DNA from: Bipolaris cookei
Taxonomy: Eukaryota; Ascomycota; Dothideomycetes; Pleosporales; Pleosporaceae
Length of the DNA: 64,000 bases
Assembly (NCBI GenBank): GCA_002286855.1
Contig: NRSV01000098.1
Location: forward strand, 1-64,000
Direction of reading: 5' to 3'
How positions within the stretch are numbered: the first letter of the stretch is position 1; each line of letters begins with the position of its first letter. Below, piece by piece: positions 12,164-23,614 of this stretch. The notes beneath the pieces are model-generated. The model had not been told where the DNA came from. It saw only the letters and a program-made list of their open reading frames with translations, and searched no databases. The translations under genes and the position numbers were made by a program.

Positions 12164-12784
12164 TTAGAGCTCCTGCGAAGGACCCTTGCCAGGCTTGGCT
12201 GTCTTCTTGGGCAGAAGGTCTGGAGAATGCGTTAGTGATCGTTGAGACAAGACTAAATGCGATGAACGTACTTTGGTGAATGTTGGGGAGGACACCACCC
12301 TGGGCGATGGTGACGTGTCCGAGAAGCTTGTTCAGCTCCTCATCGTTCCTGATGGCGAGCTGGAGATGGCGGGGGATGATACGAGTCTTCTTGTTGTCGC
12401 GGGCAGCGTTACCGGCCAACTCGAGAATCTCAGCAGCGAGATACTCAAGGACGGCAGCGAGGTAGACAGGAGCACCAGCACCGACACGCTGAGCGTAGTT
12501 GCCCTTGCGGAGGAGACGGTGAACACGACCGACAGGGAAAGCGAGACCGGCCTTGGATGAACGACTGGAAATGCTGTTAGCAAATGCAATATTGAGATAT
12601 GAAAAAAAGACGCGTCAATTGGGACGAAAGACGCGTCAAAAGTAGACAATTTGCAACACCAGAATGCATGAGGGGCGCACCACAGGTAAAGGCAAAAAGT
12701 GCAAAGGATGCAATCAGTGAGCACTTACGATTGGGCGCTGGACTTAGAACCGCTGGCCTTGCCTCCGGACTTGCCGCCAGTCAT
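12164..12784 (-). CDS. H2A: histone H2A
   Basis: Three exons (12784-12729, 12564-12272, 12219-12164) encode 134 residues, the normal fungal length. The N-terminus is MTGGKSGGKASGSKSSAQS. The histone fold contains AGLAFPVGRVHRLLRKGNYA, with AGAPVYLAAVLEYLAAEILE and RHLQLAIRNDEELNKLL further on. The C-terminus ends GPSQEL, so it carries the SQ(E/D)L motif phosphorylated at DNA breaks; in fungi canonical H2A itself does the job of H2AX. It forms nucleosomes with the H2B encoded divergently next door. Introns interrupt the N-tail and the C-terminal tail, a common arrangement in ascomycete H2A. Confidence 0.97.
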
Positions 12785-13294
12785 TTTGAATGAGGTTTTG
12801 GTTAGGGGTTGTTTTTGGAAGTGGGAGTCGAAAAAGACGGGAGTGTGGACGGAGCGGCGTGGGTGAGCGGGTTGTGGGCGTGGAGTATCAAGACGATGGA
12901 TTGCTTGCTGGTGTTGGGGGGCGGGGCCGTCTTATAAGGACAGCGCTGGCGTGTTGCGAGTGCGCGAGATCAACCTGCGCACGCTAGCGCGCCAAAGGGC
13001 AGCAACGCCGGCTAGCGCCTGCCGCAAGTCGACGCAAGATCACTCGCCGCCCTCGTCTAGCCACCAAACAGGCAAGGCGGCCAGCGTCCCACCGCACGGG
13101 CCTCGCAGGCGCTGCTGGATCACAACATGCGAGCGCGCTCCCCATAAGTAGCGCGTCCCCCCGCCGTCGACGACCTTTCCCTTCATCCATCTCGACACCC
13201 ACCCACGACACTTTACCTGTCCCATCTCACTCAAAGCTCCTGCTTTCAATCCAGATTCCACTTTTTCCAATCTCCACCGCCCAAATCTCCAAAA
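12785..13294. promoter_or_regulatory. bidirectional H2A-H2B promoter
   Basis: The 510 bases between the two histone start codons should contain the shared S-phase promoter, as in most ascomycetes. A TTATAA-like element near 12930 lies upstream of H2A. The H2B side has a pyrimidine-rich leader from about 13,170 to 13,294, ending CTCCAAAA before the ATG. No named histone element was identified with certainty. Confidence 0.65.
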
Positions 13295-13875
13295 ATGCCT
13301 CCCAAAGCCCAGAAGACTCCCACCACCGGCGGCAAGGCCCCGGCCGGCAAGGCTCCCGCTGAGAAGAAGGAGGCTGGCAAGAAGACCGCCGCTCCCTCTG
13401 GCGACAAGAAGAAGCGCACCAAGACCAGGAAGGAAACCTACTCCTCTTACATTTACAAGGGTAAGTTTGACCCATTTGCGCGCCATAAGCGCGACATGCG
13501 ATAGAATCATGCGGTCTTAATGCATCTGCATCTTCCGCTTTCACAAGACAATTTGCTGACGCGTCTTTCCAGTGCTCAAGCAGGTCCATCCCGACACTGG
13601 TATCTCCAACCGTGCCATGAGCATTCTCAACTCCTTCGTCAACGATATCTTTGAGCGCGTCGCCACTGAGGCTAGCAAGCTTGCTGCCTACAACAAGAAG
13701 TCCACCATCTCATCGCGTGAGATCCAGACATCGTACGTTTTTATCACAAGTGCATTTCATTTCATCCACTAACAGCAACTTCAGAGTCCGCCTGATCCTG
13801 CCCGGTGAACTTGCCAAGCACGCTGTATCTGAGGGCACCAAGGCCGTCACTAAGTACTCTTCGTCCACCAAATAG
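13295..13875 (+). CDS. H2B: histone H2B
   Basis: Exons 13295-13460, 13573-13732 and 13785-13875 encode 138 residues. The lysine-rich N-tail (MPPKAQKTPTTGGKAPAGK) is followed by [20 protein letters not shown] and VHPDTGISNRAMSILNSFVN. The protein ends with the conserved LPGELAKHAVSEGTKAVTKY and a short SSSTK tail containing the lysine expected to be ubiquitinated by Rad6/Bre1. Introns fall after IYK and after the EIQTS segment of the fold. It pairs with the neighbouring divergent H2A. Confidence 0.97.
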
Positions 13876-14389
13876 AGTGCTTTTTCTTCGCTGGATGTTT
13901 TCTTTGGGTCTTTCTTGCCACTATGACAAGTGGTTACGGGGTGCGGTGTTCACGGGTCCTTTGCTAATGTGATCATGGGTCGGTTTGTCTGTCATCGAAT
14001 CATATAGTCATCTTTGACTACGAGGTCCATCTGGGTCTGTACATTATACCACAGCAGACGGGAACGAATCAATTATTTCCAACTTCACGCACTTCAACTC
14101 TTTTCGATATCACAATTTGATTTTTTGACTCATTTGATATATAGGAACACTTCAAATAATCATAGCCGAACGACCCGTATTTCACTTCGAATATTTTACA
14201 CGATACTTGTTTTTCTGGCTTCACTTGATATATTCGACCACAAACAACGATATTGATTGGTCATGAGATATAGGATCTACAGATATACACATTTGATATC
14301 ACGCGGCCCGACTCCAAAAATGCAAGCATCTGAATGATGTCACTATAAGCCCTCCAAACGCCAGTCTAAGCATCACGCCCGATTTCCTA
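13876..14389. other. intergenic between convergent H2B and ATG4
   Basis: About 510 bases containing the 3' ends of two convergent genes. It is T-rich with several TTTGATAT-type runs. No further gene is seen. Confidence 0.5.
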
Positions 14390-15853
14390 CTACAAGCCGT
14401 CTTCATCCCAGCTCTCCACTTCGTCAACCGCACCCTCTCTTTCCTGGCCCCGATGCATGGGTTTCTGGTCTTGCACGTGCACAACGCTTTTCCCCTGTAC
14501 GCTACGGACGCCTTCTTTCCAGTTCTCATAGTCATCTGCGGAGGTGATGAGGAATGCAATGAGCATTGAGGGATCCATTTCACGGATTTGGAGCCGTCGG
14601 ATGCGGCGTGTGTGGCATGTGGCCAGCTCTTCCTCTGAATATGTATTCCGGTCGGAACCATCCGTGGGCGTTGCAGAGGGAACGATGGTTGTCGAGGATG
14701 AATTCGAGGTAGCTGAGGCGTCTAAGCTGGGTGGTACTGCTAGTTGATTTTGGTTCTGGTTCTCGGTAGACAATGGGGGCGGTCGATATGGAAGCAAAGG
14801 GCGAGTGCTATGTGGGTCGAGATAGAAAAAGTTATTTCCCTGCGTGGCGACAAAGTAATGCGAAGCGGACGGACGGCCACTGTATCAGATTAGCATAAAA
14901 AAACGAGCAAAGCACGTCGAACGGCTCTGTATTGTGCCTCACCCTGCAATGCCTATGCTCTGCTTCATTTGCAGGCTCGCCTTTAGCGCCTCCCAGTAAA
15001 CAGGCGTGATCTTATCGATGCCTAGCCTAGTGCCGACCAAGATTAGTGTAGGCTGCCACTCGCCATCATCATCTATGGCAACCTCTTTCAACTTGTCCTC
15101 GTATACGTCTGCGCCGTCGCCAGACACGTAGACTCGCAAGCCAGCCTCGCGGTGCTTGTTGGCCAGGTCCTGGATACACCGCGCCGCTGCGGAAGGGCCG
15201 AACCACTCACCTGGGTACTTTCCGCAGACGGCGGCACCGTGCTCAACGAAGCGGTGAATGGAAAAAGGCGCCCTCGGGTCATCGGCAAATAGGGAAAGTA
15301 TCTCGCAGTGCTCTTTAGCGGTGGGCTTGTCCTGGTACCTCCAGTCGCGGCCCAAGCGTAGTATCTGCAATGCGTTGGCCAAGATACTCTGCCCGCTTCT
15401 GATCATGCAGCCGAAACCTGTGTCAGAGGTAAAGCCTGGAGATGCCAAATTCTGCATGCGAACACGGAAACTCATAGCGCTTGTTGCCTTTGGGTCCTGG
15501 CTCTTCTGTATCGCTGTGAAGCCTGAGCGATAGGTCATCCAGATGCGCGACTCGAAGTCATCAAGAAATGCCGATGGCCAGTTGCCGTATTGTGCGGGAT
15601 CCTCGCCATTTGGAGCTTCCTTGCGTTCAGAGACATCGATGCTTGTGCGTATCCAGCTTTCGTCCTCGTTGCGTTCAGACGGTGGTGTGGGTTCGTCGGC
15701 GGCTGCGGCATCACTAGGCAGAGGCCTAGCTGGCGGCGGGCGGGGATCGTAACGCTGGCCCAACAGCCATATGGGTTCGCTGGAGTCGTTTGTAGGTGGA
15801 GGGTCGTAAAAGGTGCGGACGATGTTGCGGCTGACGCGTTCAAAGTCGTGCAT
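14390..15853 (-). CDS. atg4: cysteine protease ATG4 (autophagin)
   Basis: Exons 15853-14943 and 14879-14390, with a 63-nt intron, encode about 466 residues. The peptidase C54 catalytic cysteine lies in SDTGFGCMIRSGQSILANAL near residue 149. After the intron, HYFVATQGNNFFYLDPHSTR near residue 315 supplies the Asp-Pro-His pair of the active site. CHTRRIRRLQIREMDPSML is the typical late motif. ATG4 trims the C-terminus of ATG8 to expose glycine for lipidation and later removes ATG8 from membranes. A Pro- and Ser-rich insert near residues 335-380 and an acidic tail (EVESWDEDG) look lineage-specific. The start is the first ATG (MHDFERVSRNIVRTFY), matching the family N-terminus. Confidence 0.93.
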
Positions 15854-16515
15854 GATGGGTAGTATCGTGGGTGGTGGTAGGGCCCAGGCGGCCGTTGGGC
15901 GCGGAGGTGATATGGAGGTCCGAGATGAGGTTGCCTAGAGCTGGCTACATGTGTGTCGGTATTGTGCCGTGGGTGTTTGCACTGGATATCTGAACAGTAA
16001 CAACGGCCTTACAACAAAGATGGAACCCTGGCACGATATGGAGCGCAGAATGTGGAGTGGGAGCTGCGGCGAGCTCTAGGTCATATGCAGCTCTACCAAG
16101 GTTGTGGCGGGGGAGGGGTGGCTATCACCTGGCTATTATCTGGGCTATCTCGAGCTCCGACACGCTTCTAGACTGTACTTACCTCCGTCTTACAGGATGA
16201 CAGCTTGCAAGCAGTCACGTGTTGCTACATGCGCACGTCGCTGGCTGTCTATACAAATACGGGCCAAGCTGCTTAGAGAGCAGCCCACGAACACACTCTA
16301 TATACCACTCTCCTGCTCAGCTTGGGGCTTGCACTGCGAGCTTGCATAATCGGCGCATCGTCATAAGCTCCGACTAGCCCCACGCCGTCCGCCCCCCGCC
16401 AAGTGGACCAGGAAGTGCGCATCATCTTTAATCTAAAGCTCAATCTTGCCGTCGCCACTACTCCCTTCCACATCGGCCCCCCCCCCCTCTGCAAAGCCGG
16501 TGCACTTCTGTAGCA
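15854..16515. other. divergent upstream region of ATG4 and SQS1-like gene
   Basis: About 660 bases between two divergent starts. It holds both promoters and a C run near 16,480-16,492 close to the plus-strand start. No separate gene is supported. Confidence 0.5.
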
Positions 16516-18882
16516 ATGTCCCGTGGAAAGAAGAAGGGCAAGACCAAGGCCAAGGGCGGTTCAGCGAAGAGCACTCCGCACCGTGCGCCCGCTAAATGCT
16601 CGTCGCAATCATGGGCCCTCCACGACGAGGATACGCTTGTGACAGCAAAAATCGCATCTAAATCTTCTCTCAAGGATGAGGCCCGTTGGACGTCAAACCA
16701 CCGCACCGCCGCCTTCAAATCAGATAACAATTTACGTCACATGCCGATCCAATTCGTAAGCGCTGGACATCTCCAAGGTACCCTGAAGGAGAACTTGCTC
16801 GACGTCAAGCCTGCACAAGAAGACTCCTCTCAGTCCAGCTCAGAGTCTGCCACGCCTTCTTTTCCATCCTCCACGCTGGACAACGCTGAAGCCATGGCGC
16901 AGATGGCTATTCGCAGTCCATCACCTACGCCCTCAGATGCTTCGTCAAGTGCAGATGAGGTCCTCTTCAGAGGACGCTGTGTTCAGCCTCCAGCTGCACC
17001 TGCTGTTGCTTCAGACACAACCCCACTACCACCAGCCACTACTACAGCAAAGGGTTCTACAAGTGATCTACCTGTACTACCAACTGAGGCAGCTGCTACC
17101 CAAGTATCGGTAGAGCTCAGCATCAGCACGAGCAGTACATCTAAGGTCCAAGAAGAGACAGGGCCGGATCCTGGCGATGCGGATCAGAACCAGTTTGCAA
17201 AGCGGAGAGGTGACAGACCTGCCTGGGAGGGTACCACCACCAAGTGGCAACACCGCAGTAAACCCAAAATTGGGTGGCTGCCCGTTTCAGGACGTCCCGG
17301 TATGGAAGCTCTCCTACAGGACAATGTCAATTCGCGTGATGCGGCCATGGACGACTATATGCAAAATGTTGAGGAGTTTGGCTTTACCGATGATATGTTA
17401 GCTACATCCGGGTTTGCTCGTCGCGAAATGGATTTGGATGGAGGCAGCCACAATGACTATGAGCCAGCATCTGGAAGTCAAGACGGCGGAGATGACGATC
17501 AAGATAGTGAAGACTGGGACTCGGATATGCTGCGAGACTTCGAGGACATGAGCACCTCGTCCGATGTCATGGATACTGTTGTACGCATCCTGTCCAAACG
17601 GACCCGTAGATCTGGCCTTCATTATCTTTGTGTCTACGAAGGTTCTATCACCGATGACGCTCGTTGGCTGCCAGCTACGTTTCTCAAAAGCCCTGCTGAG
17701 AAGCGAATGATCCAAGCCTTTGAGGCTGAGGTCTTTGAGCGTGAGCAGCAAATGCTCGCAAGCAGCGATTCTGCAGACGAGTATGAAGACATAGGCATAG
17801 ACGAAGATGAGGACGATGAGGGTGAGGACGAGGACGAGGACGAGGACGAATACGCCGACGAATTAGATGACGAGACCATCGCCAGGATTCTGCAGAAACA
17901 AGAAGAGCTCGGCTTAGGTGCTGACGAAGTGCTTCTGTATGGTGCTGACGACTTCTTCGACGCACCGGGCCCCACCAAGAACTCGTCTTTCGGCGGTTAT
18001 GGCAAACCGAACAAGAAGCAGCGAGGTCGTGTGCGCGGCAACAAGGACCCGACATTCCCCTCAGCATCTGCAATGGTTGCAGCTCTTGAAATGGATCCAT
18101 ATGGTGCCTTCGACATAATGGACACAGAACGACCCTCACTAAAGCCCAAGAAGAAAGGTCGACGCGGCCAGCCACCGCCGGAGCTGGATGACTCTGATCT
18201 GAACGAGCAGCTCCAAAACGCTTGGGAGGCTGACAGAGCAAAGAAGCGCCTCAAGAAGGCGGAGCGTGAAGAGTTACGTCAGCAGGGCTTGCTGGGTAGA
18301 AAGGGCAAGGGCCCCAACCTCAAGGTCAAATACCAGGGTGGCATCGACATGGAAGACATCGTTGAAGAAATACGCGAGTTCTTAATGGGCGACATGCAGA
18401 CACTCTCGCTACCTCCTATGGAGGCCTATCGCCGTGCCACTGTTCACCAAGCCGCAGCATTCTTCAACCTAAACTCTCGCTCCCGCGGTGACGGCATGGA
18501 CAGATTTACCATTCTTTCAAAGACATCTCGTACCCGCAATTACACCGATAACGAATTCGACATCGCCATCCAAAAGAAAGGCTTCCAAAAACGTCTGCGC
18601 GGCCCTCTCTACCCTCAGGGTGCTAGTGGTGCCGGACGCTCAGGCAGATTCTCGAGCGTCAAGCATAAGCAGAGCAATACGCGCAGCCGGCCTCAGCTAG
18701 GCTACAAGGATGGCGAGACTGTCGGTGCAAATGCTCCTGAACTGGGACCCGAGAATAGGGGTCACGCGTTGATGATGAAGATGGGGTGGTCTACGGGTAC
18801 CGCTCTTGGGGCTGGCGATAACAAGGGTATTTTGAAACCTATTCCTCACACGGTCAAGACGAACAAGGCGGGTTTGCAGTAG
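16516..18882 (+). CDS. sqs1: SQS1/PFA1-like R3H and G-patch protein
   Basis: A single exon of 788 residues. The N-terminus is basic (MSRGKKKGKTKAKGGS). The middle is acidic, with a long Asp/Glu run near residues 430-450. An R3H-like nucleic-acid-binding domain lies near residues 620-680 (PPMEAYRRATVHQAAAFFNL, then FTILSKTSRTRNY). The C-terminal G-patch (about 740-788) reads GHALMMKMGWSTGTALGAG and ends just after it. In yeast, Sqs1/Pfa1 uses its G-patch to activate the DEAH helicase Prp43 in ribosome biogenesis and splicing; the same role is inferred here. The order acidic region, R3H, G-patch matches the family. The GRC3/RPA34.5 pair lies about 7 kb away, but I would not infer a functional cluster from that. 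Confidence 0.85.
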   Translation: MSRGKKKGKTKAKGGSAKSTPHRAPAKCSSQSWALHDEDTLVTAKIASKSSLKDEARWTSNHRTAAFKSDNNLRHMPIQFVSAGHLQGTLKENLLDVKPAQEDSSQSSSESATPSFPSSTLDNAEAMAQMAIRSPSPTPSDASSSADEVLFRGRCVQPPAAPAVASDTTPLPPATTTAKGSTSDLPVLPTEAAATQVSVELSISTSSTSKVQEETGPDPGDADQNQFAKRRGDRPAWEGTTTKWQHRSKPKIGWLPVSGRPGMEALLQDNVNSRDAAMDDYMQNVEEFGFTDDMLATSGFARREMDLDGGSHNDYEPASGSQDGGDDDQDSEDWDSDMLRDFEDMSTSSDVMDTVVRILSKRTRRSGLHYLCVYEGSITDDARWLPATFLKSPAEKRMIQAFEAEVFEREQQMLASSDSADEYEDIGIDEDEDDEGEDEDEDEDEYADELDDETIARILQKQEELGLGADEVLLYGADDFFDAPGPTKNSSFGGYGKPNKKQRGRVRGNKDPTFPSASAMVAALEMDPYGAFDIMDTERPSLKPKKKGRRGQPPPELDDSDLNEQLQNAWEADRAKKRLKKAEREELRQQGLLGRKGKGPNLKVKYQGGIDMEDIVEEIREFLMGDMQTLSLPPMEAYRRATVHQAAAFFNLNSRSRGDGMDRFTILSKTSRTRNYTDNEFDIAIQKKGFQKRLRGPLYPQGASGAGRSGRFSSVKHKQSNTRSRPQLGYKDGETVGANAPELGPENRGHALMMKMGWSTGTALGAGDNKGILKPIPHTVKTNKAGLQ

Positions 18883-19670
18883 TGCTCTTATCTCTCTTTC
18901 GGCATTGCTTGATCACACTCCCGCTTAGAGCGCGCGCCTGTGTGTGTGTATAGAGGGGTAGCTTTGCTATACTACTGCGGCTACGTGCATGGCAATGACT
19001 GGGTTTTCCTCCAGCGTCATTCTTGTGATGATAAATGTAACACTATTCATGGTTTTCGGGGCGTTTCGGGTTCAAAGAGCGATTGCACTGCACTGCACTG
19101 CATTGCACATATCGGCGTTGTATTCAGTTTTTTTTGCTCCCGTCAGGATATCACAATAGTTGCTGCGCATTCGTATATTCGCATCATAGAAATTCTTGAG
19201 GTAGCACCGCACTGCTTCAGTGTCGGAAATTGAGCAATCAAATACGCTCAGACAAGTATGCTCATATATGATACGTGTGCTATGCCTTCGTGCCCAAAAC
19301 ATAAAGTTTCGAGCTATTCCAGATGTGATTGCGAACCATGGACGACCTGAAGAAATTTGTCTTACACTAATATACCAGTTGACGAAATAATTTAGCTTGT
19401 AGGGATTCACTTACGACTCGAAAGGAAGAATGGGATATTGTTGCAAAGGTTCATTGACCTGTGTAATTGATGTAGCGCAAAGGCTCTATCTATATAGAGT
19501 AACCATACGAATGTTTCGTTGGCTTGCACTCTTCCATCCCTTCATCATGTCTCGCACTGAGAGACAGTTCCAAGTCATTACACATGGTTGTCGAATAGCG
19601 AAACCTTGGTATGAAATCTACCATTAGAATGTCAGCATGATATAGTCGTTGATCACCTTCAAAACGACCA
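18883..19670. other. intergenic, no gene seen
   Basis: About 790 bases between convergent genes. It has a short GCACT tandem run near 19,083-19,105 and A/T-rich sequence. No open frame shows a domain. Confidence 0.5.
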
Positions 19671-20638
19671 TCATATGGCGATGGTAGCTGCAATAGCCTT
19701 GGATGTTATAGCAGACACTGATTTCGTCGCCACCGCGTTGCAGCAGGATGCCTTGGCCTTGGCCTTCGGAGGCTCGCACACCTTCCTGTGGACTTTTCAG
19801 GACTTCTTCTGGCATTCAACGGAGCATTACTTTCGGTTGTGGCACTTAAAACACATAAGTAGATCCCTGCCACCAGCTCTGTGCTTCGCACCACAGCCAC
19901 CGCATGCGTCAGGCTTGTTGAGCTGTGCCCGAAGTTCTTTCAAGACCGGAGACGTTGTCGATGTGGTCATACCCGTGCTGAAGAAGCCGTCTGGGCTGAC
20001 GACATTCATCAAACGAAAGCCTTTTGAGCCAGTATCGCGCTCTTCGATCTCAGGAGAATTGACAGTCTCCAAGAGTGTCTTGGACTCGAAATCATAAGAC
20101 TTACCATTCTTGTAGCCACCGGGACCAAAGAGGGCCCTCTTCATCTGGCGTTGCGCATCCGGCATAAGCCCGCCTTCAGTGTAGACTTTCTTCAGCATGC
20201 TCACATAAGCGTCAGGAAGCTGGCAGCCGAGTGTCATGGCACGTGCACCGAGCAGGACATATGCGTAGCAAGGATCCCGAGTCCAGTACTCGAGCCTCTG
20301 ATTCAGAGATCCAGTGAGTTTAGACAGTACCTTCGACTCCTTCTTTGCAATCATGTCGACAAAGATACCTGAATCGAGGTGCGTGTGGACAAGCTCAGGG
20401 TCTGAGCAATTGTTGCTGTAGATGGTATAGTAGATGGAGTCCACTCCATTACCACTCTTGCCTTCTGCTTTTGCGCGAGCTTGGGCGTCTTCCTCAAGTT
20501 TGGTAAGGCCAGCTTCGCGGCTCATCTCATTGAGCATGTCAAAGTCATGATCGGATTGGAAAAGACCTAAGGCCATGTCAGTCCAACAAAGGACCCTGAT
20601 CAGTGGATCTTTCACTTACAGTAGTCCCATGCACCCAT
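19671..20638 (-). pseudogene. MYND zinc-finger protein gene with two stops inside the finger
   Basis: Exon 1 (20638-20620, MGAWDY) and exon 2 (from 20566) encode a helical domain followed by a C-terminal MYND finger starting ACGGCGAKH and continuing CFKCHNRK. The next codon, where MYND fingers have Tyr, is TAA (19827-19829). The frame then reads CSVECQKKS, a TGA where the invariant Trp belongs (19797-19799), and KVHRKVCEPPKAKAK, with an eventual stop at 19671. Translation would end at about 252 residues and lose half the zinc ligands. A 45-nt GT...AG segment (19786-19830) contains both stops and is a multiple of three, so an automatic annotation could call it an intron; it encodes the finger, so it is ancestral exon. 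An upstream in-frame ATG exists at 20686. It is either a pseudogene, a truncated protein or an intronized finger. Confidence 0.7.
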
Positions 20639-20686
20639 GTTGTCAGTTGAACGATTGATCGTAGTGGAAGTGAGTGGTGCGGGCAT

Positions 20687-21447
20687 ACAAGGCAGAACAA
20701 AACAGGTATTGCTCTTTCCTCGTAGAAATACACAACAACGCGTGGTCCCGTGACCGGAATAACGTAATACCACGACTACCTGCAACATTGTTTGTCTTGT
20801 TTCTTCTGCTTTGTCGTTGATCCCGCTTTCACATACATTGAATACTAGTCTGACCCCAGTGGGGCAGTTTGAGCAATTGTGTTGTAGCCTATAGCTAGAT
20901 ATTTTGGATCGGCCCTATATAGATGTCTCCAGTTCACTGCAAGACGTTCAAGCCGAGGATGAGAGTATCATTCTGAGGTGTGCAATTTCATAACTAGCGG
21001 CTTTTCGTACTTGTTATAATCCAAGGATACAATTATGCAACACGCATTTCATTTATCGTAGTGTTCCTGCACTCAGTGAATTTTGATTGAACTAGGTCTT
21101 TCTCAAGTTTACCTCGTCATTTGGCAATGTAGTTATAGTACTAAGGGCAAACGTTTATCTCCTGTCCTTTTCCTATCCTACTAATGCTGTGGATATGTAG
21201 TAATATGCAATACCTTCGTATGCTGTTGCAGATCAAGTCAGGCGTCAGTCACGTTTGACACTTCCACCTGGAGAAGAGAGCTTAGATGCATTCCTGATAT
21301 GGAGCAGTTAGTAACGTGGATGCAAGTCAAAAGAGAAGGACTGATTAGATGGCAAAGTCTGGCATTAATAGGCAAGATTGGTATCTTAACGCTGGTACGC
21401 TTGAAGGAGAGGACTATTAGATAATTATGATATGTAACGAGAATTAT
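20687..21447. other. intergenic, no gene seen
   Basis: About 760 bases of A/T-leaning sequence between the MYND gene start and the 3' end of the DUF2985 gene. No supportable open frame. Confidence 0.5.
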
Positions 21448-23614
21448 TTAGGGATACGCGCTCTGCTCAGTCTGGCCCGGCTCCTTCACCCTCCCTTTGT
21501 CCATACTCTTCCTTCCCTTATCCATACTTTTCCTGGACCTAAAGGCATCCAAACTGATCCTCCTCTTCTCCGACTCTTTACCGGCTTCGTCACTGCTGCT
21601 CTCACCTTCCTTTTCCTTCTTCTTCTGTACTTCCTTAATTGCCTCCTCTGTCAGCTCCTGCCTATTCATGCGTTCCAAGACATCCTTCTTCCTCGTCCTT
21701 TTGTCGCCAAGCCAGATCAAAAGACCGGCTGTCGCGTTGCAGGTGATAGAACAACAGAGAATGACAGTAGTGATGGCAAATGGTCGGTTCTTGTAGTAGA
21801 TACCCCAAGTGCATGCGCCGAGGGAGATTTGGAGGAGTGAGTGGCAATCCAGCAGTACAACGATGGCGACCAGGAAACGAAGAGGAAACGCGTAGTGTGT
21901 CTCCGTCTCGTGAGGTTTGTAGAAGGAGTGTGATTTGCAGAACTTGCTCTGATGATGTTCGAGCTTTTCCTGCTGTTTAGGTGTCAAGACGGTAAACTCC
22001 CATTGTTTCTCTGGGTCATTAGGATCGGTAGTTCTGGGTCCAGATACAGGGGCGTGCTCGGCAGGCAGGTCGTTGTGGTCGGCTAGGGCAGGCAACATGT
22101 CCTTCTTTCGGCGTGACCAGGTGTAGTGATGGTAGTGTGCTATGTAGATCATGTGATAGGTGTCTACAGCGCGGAAGGGAGCGAGACCATCTCCAACGAT
22201 TGCGAAGAGGGCGACCAGAACGCTGTCGATGATGTGGACGACATAAATCTGCTGTCCACCGACATTGATCCAGCCAATCAAGAACAGCACCCAGGCCAGA
22301 CCAAATAATGTGATAAGCGTTGCATAGAGAGTGACGAGGAAACCCAGTGCTGTTGTATGTCAGAAAAAGTACCAAGTTTTTGATAATTTATGGACTTACG
22401 TCTGCGAACGTAATGTCCAAAGCCCTTGAGCGAGCGCTTCAGCTTAGATCGCCGTGAATGAAGCATGTGTCGCACGTGATCGTTGACTTCCTTCTTATCA
22501 GCCACGCTCCATCCAGACAAATCAGTATTCTCAGGAAGCACGGCATATCGTGAATCCGTCAACTGCGAGTCTATTGTCATCATGGTTGTCGCTGTGGTTT
22601 GAGTTGGAGAGCGTTGCAAAGCCGGAGCGGCTTGTTGCTCCTGTGCCTGAGCAGCCAAGGCAGGTTGCAATATGCGATTAATCTCCTCGAGGCTCTCCGT
22701 CTCGCTCTTTCGTCGACGCAGGTTGTAAGTGGGTCGGCGGTTGAGAAAGGGCAGATTGGGGATGAAGAGTGAATTCTGCATATTTGTCAAAGACGTGAGC
22801 GTCGCAACTTCAGGATCAAGCGTATCCAAGACGTCAACCATGCCTGAACTGTAGTTGGTCGCTGTGTCTTCTTGGGCAGTGGTAGCACTAGGGCCAGTTG
22901 TGGATGATTTTTCTTCATCCTTCTTGCCCCAGAATGGTATCCTAAGCTGAACAGCGCTCTTTATTCTCCGCAGGCGATTCTGATCGGGTGCCGAGTTGGT
23001 ATGGGTGAGAGTAGATTGGCTGGTGTTGGACGGGAGCTGGCCTAGTTCTTGCTCTTCGTCGAGCGCAGGCAAGGGGGTGCCTGCTCTCGGGGTGGATGAA
23101 GTTGGTTGTTGAACGGTCTGTCTCAGGGGACTCGACGAGGGCATACGACGAATACCAATGCTTGTTTGGCGGGCAGCTTGGGGTCGGCGTGGGTATTGCT
23201 GCAACGGCGGGGTTCCTCTGTTTGGCGCAGAGTTGCTCCTTGCTCGCTGTGCTGCAAGCGTCCTCGATGAATGTCAGCTATTGCGCCTTGCTACTTCGCC
23301 AAGGCCAAAACTCACTGGTATGTAACATGCGACGACGGGTCGCTGACCCTGGAGGGCTTGGGTACATGGCTGCCCGCATCAATGGATGACTGCAATGAAG
23401 TAGGGGGCTCGACGGTGGGCTGTTGTGTTTGTTGGTCGGCGGGTAGGCCAAAGTCCCGGGCGTAAGTGCCCTCGTGGAGGGCATGTGTGCTGGAGTTTTG
23501 TTGTGGTACCGGCGATTGTTGTGGAGCGGTCTGCTCAGCCGTACCAGGTGCAAACGAAGAAGCACCAGCGAGCCTACTGCGCGCCGTACGCGCCTTGAGC
23601 TTTAGCTTGTCCAT
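21448..23614 (-). CDS. DUF2985-family integral membrane protein
   Basis: Exons 23614-23316, 23262-22400 and 22349-21448 encode about 687 residues. The first 350 residues are a disordered Ser/Pro/Gln-rich cytosolic region. It is followed by a basic RRSKLKRSLKGFGHYVRRPL and membrane segments (LVTLYATLITLFGLAWVLFL; a second near YVVHIIDSVLVALFAIVG; FPLRFLVAIVVLLDCHSLLQ; AITTVILCCSITCNATAGLL). This arrangement matches the fungal DUF2985 family, whose function is unknown. The C-tail repeats RKSMDKGRKSMDKGR. The intron 2 junction (V-R-R-P-L-G-F) is solid. Intron 1 needs an unusual GAG acceptor (CATCGAG, ending 23263) to keep frame, so the exon 1/2 boundary is less certain. Confidence 0.75.
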
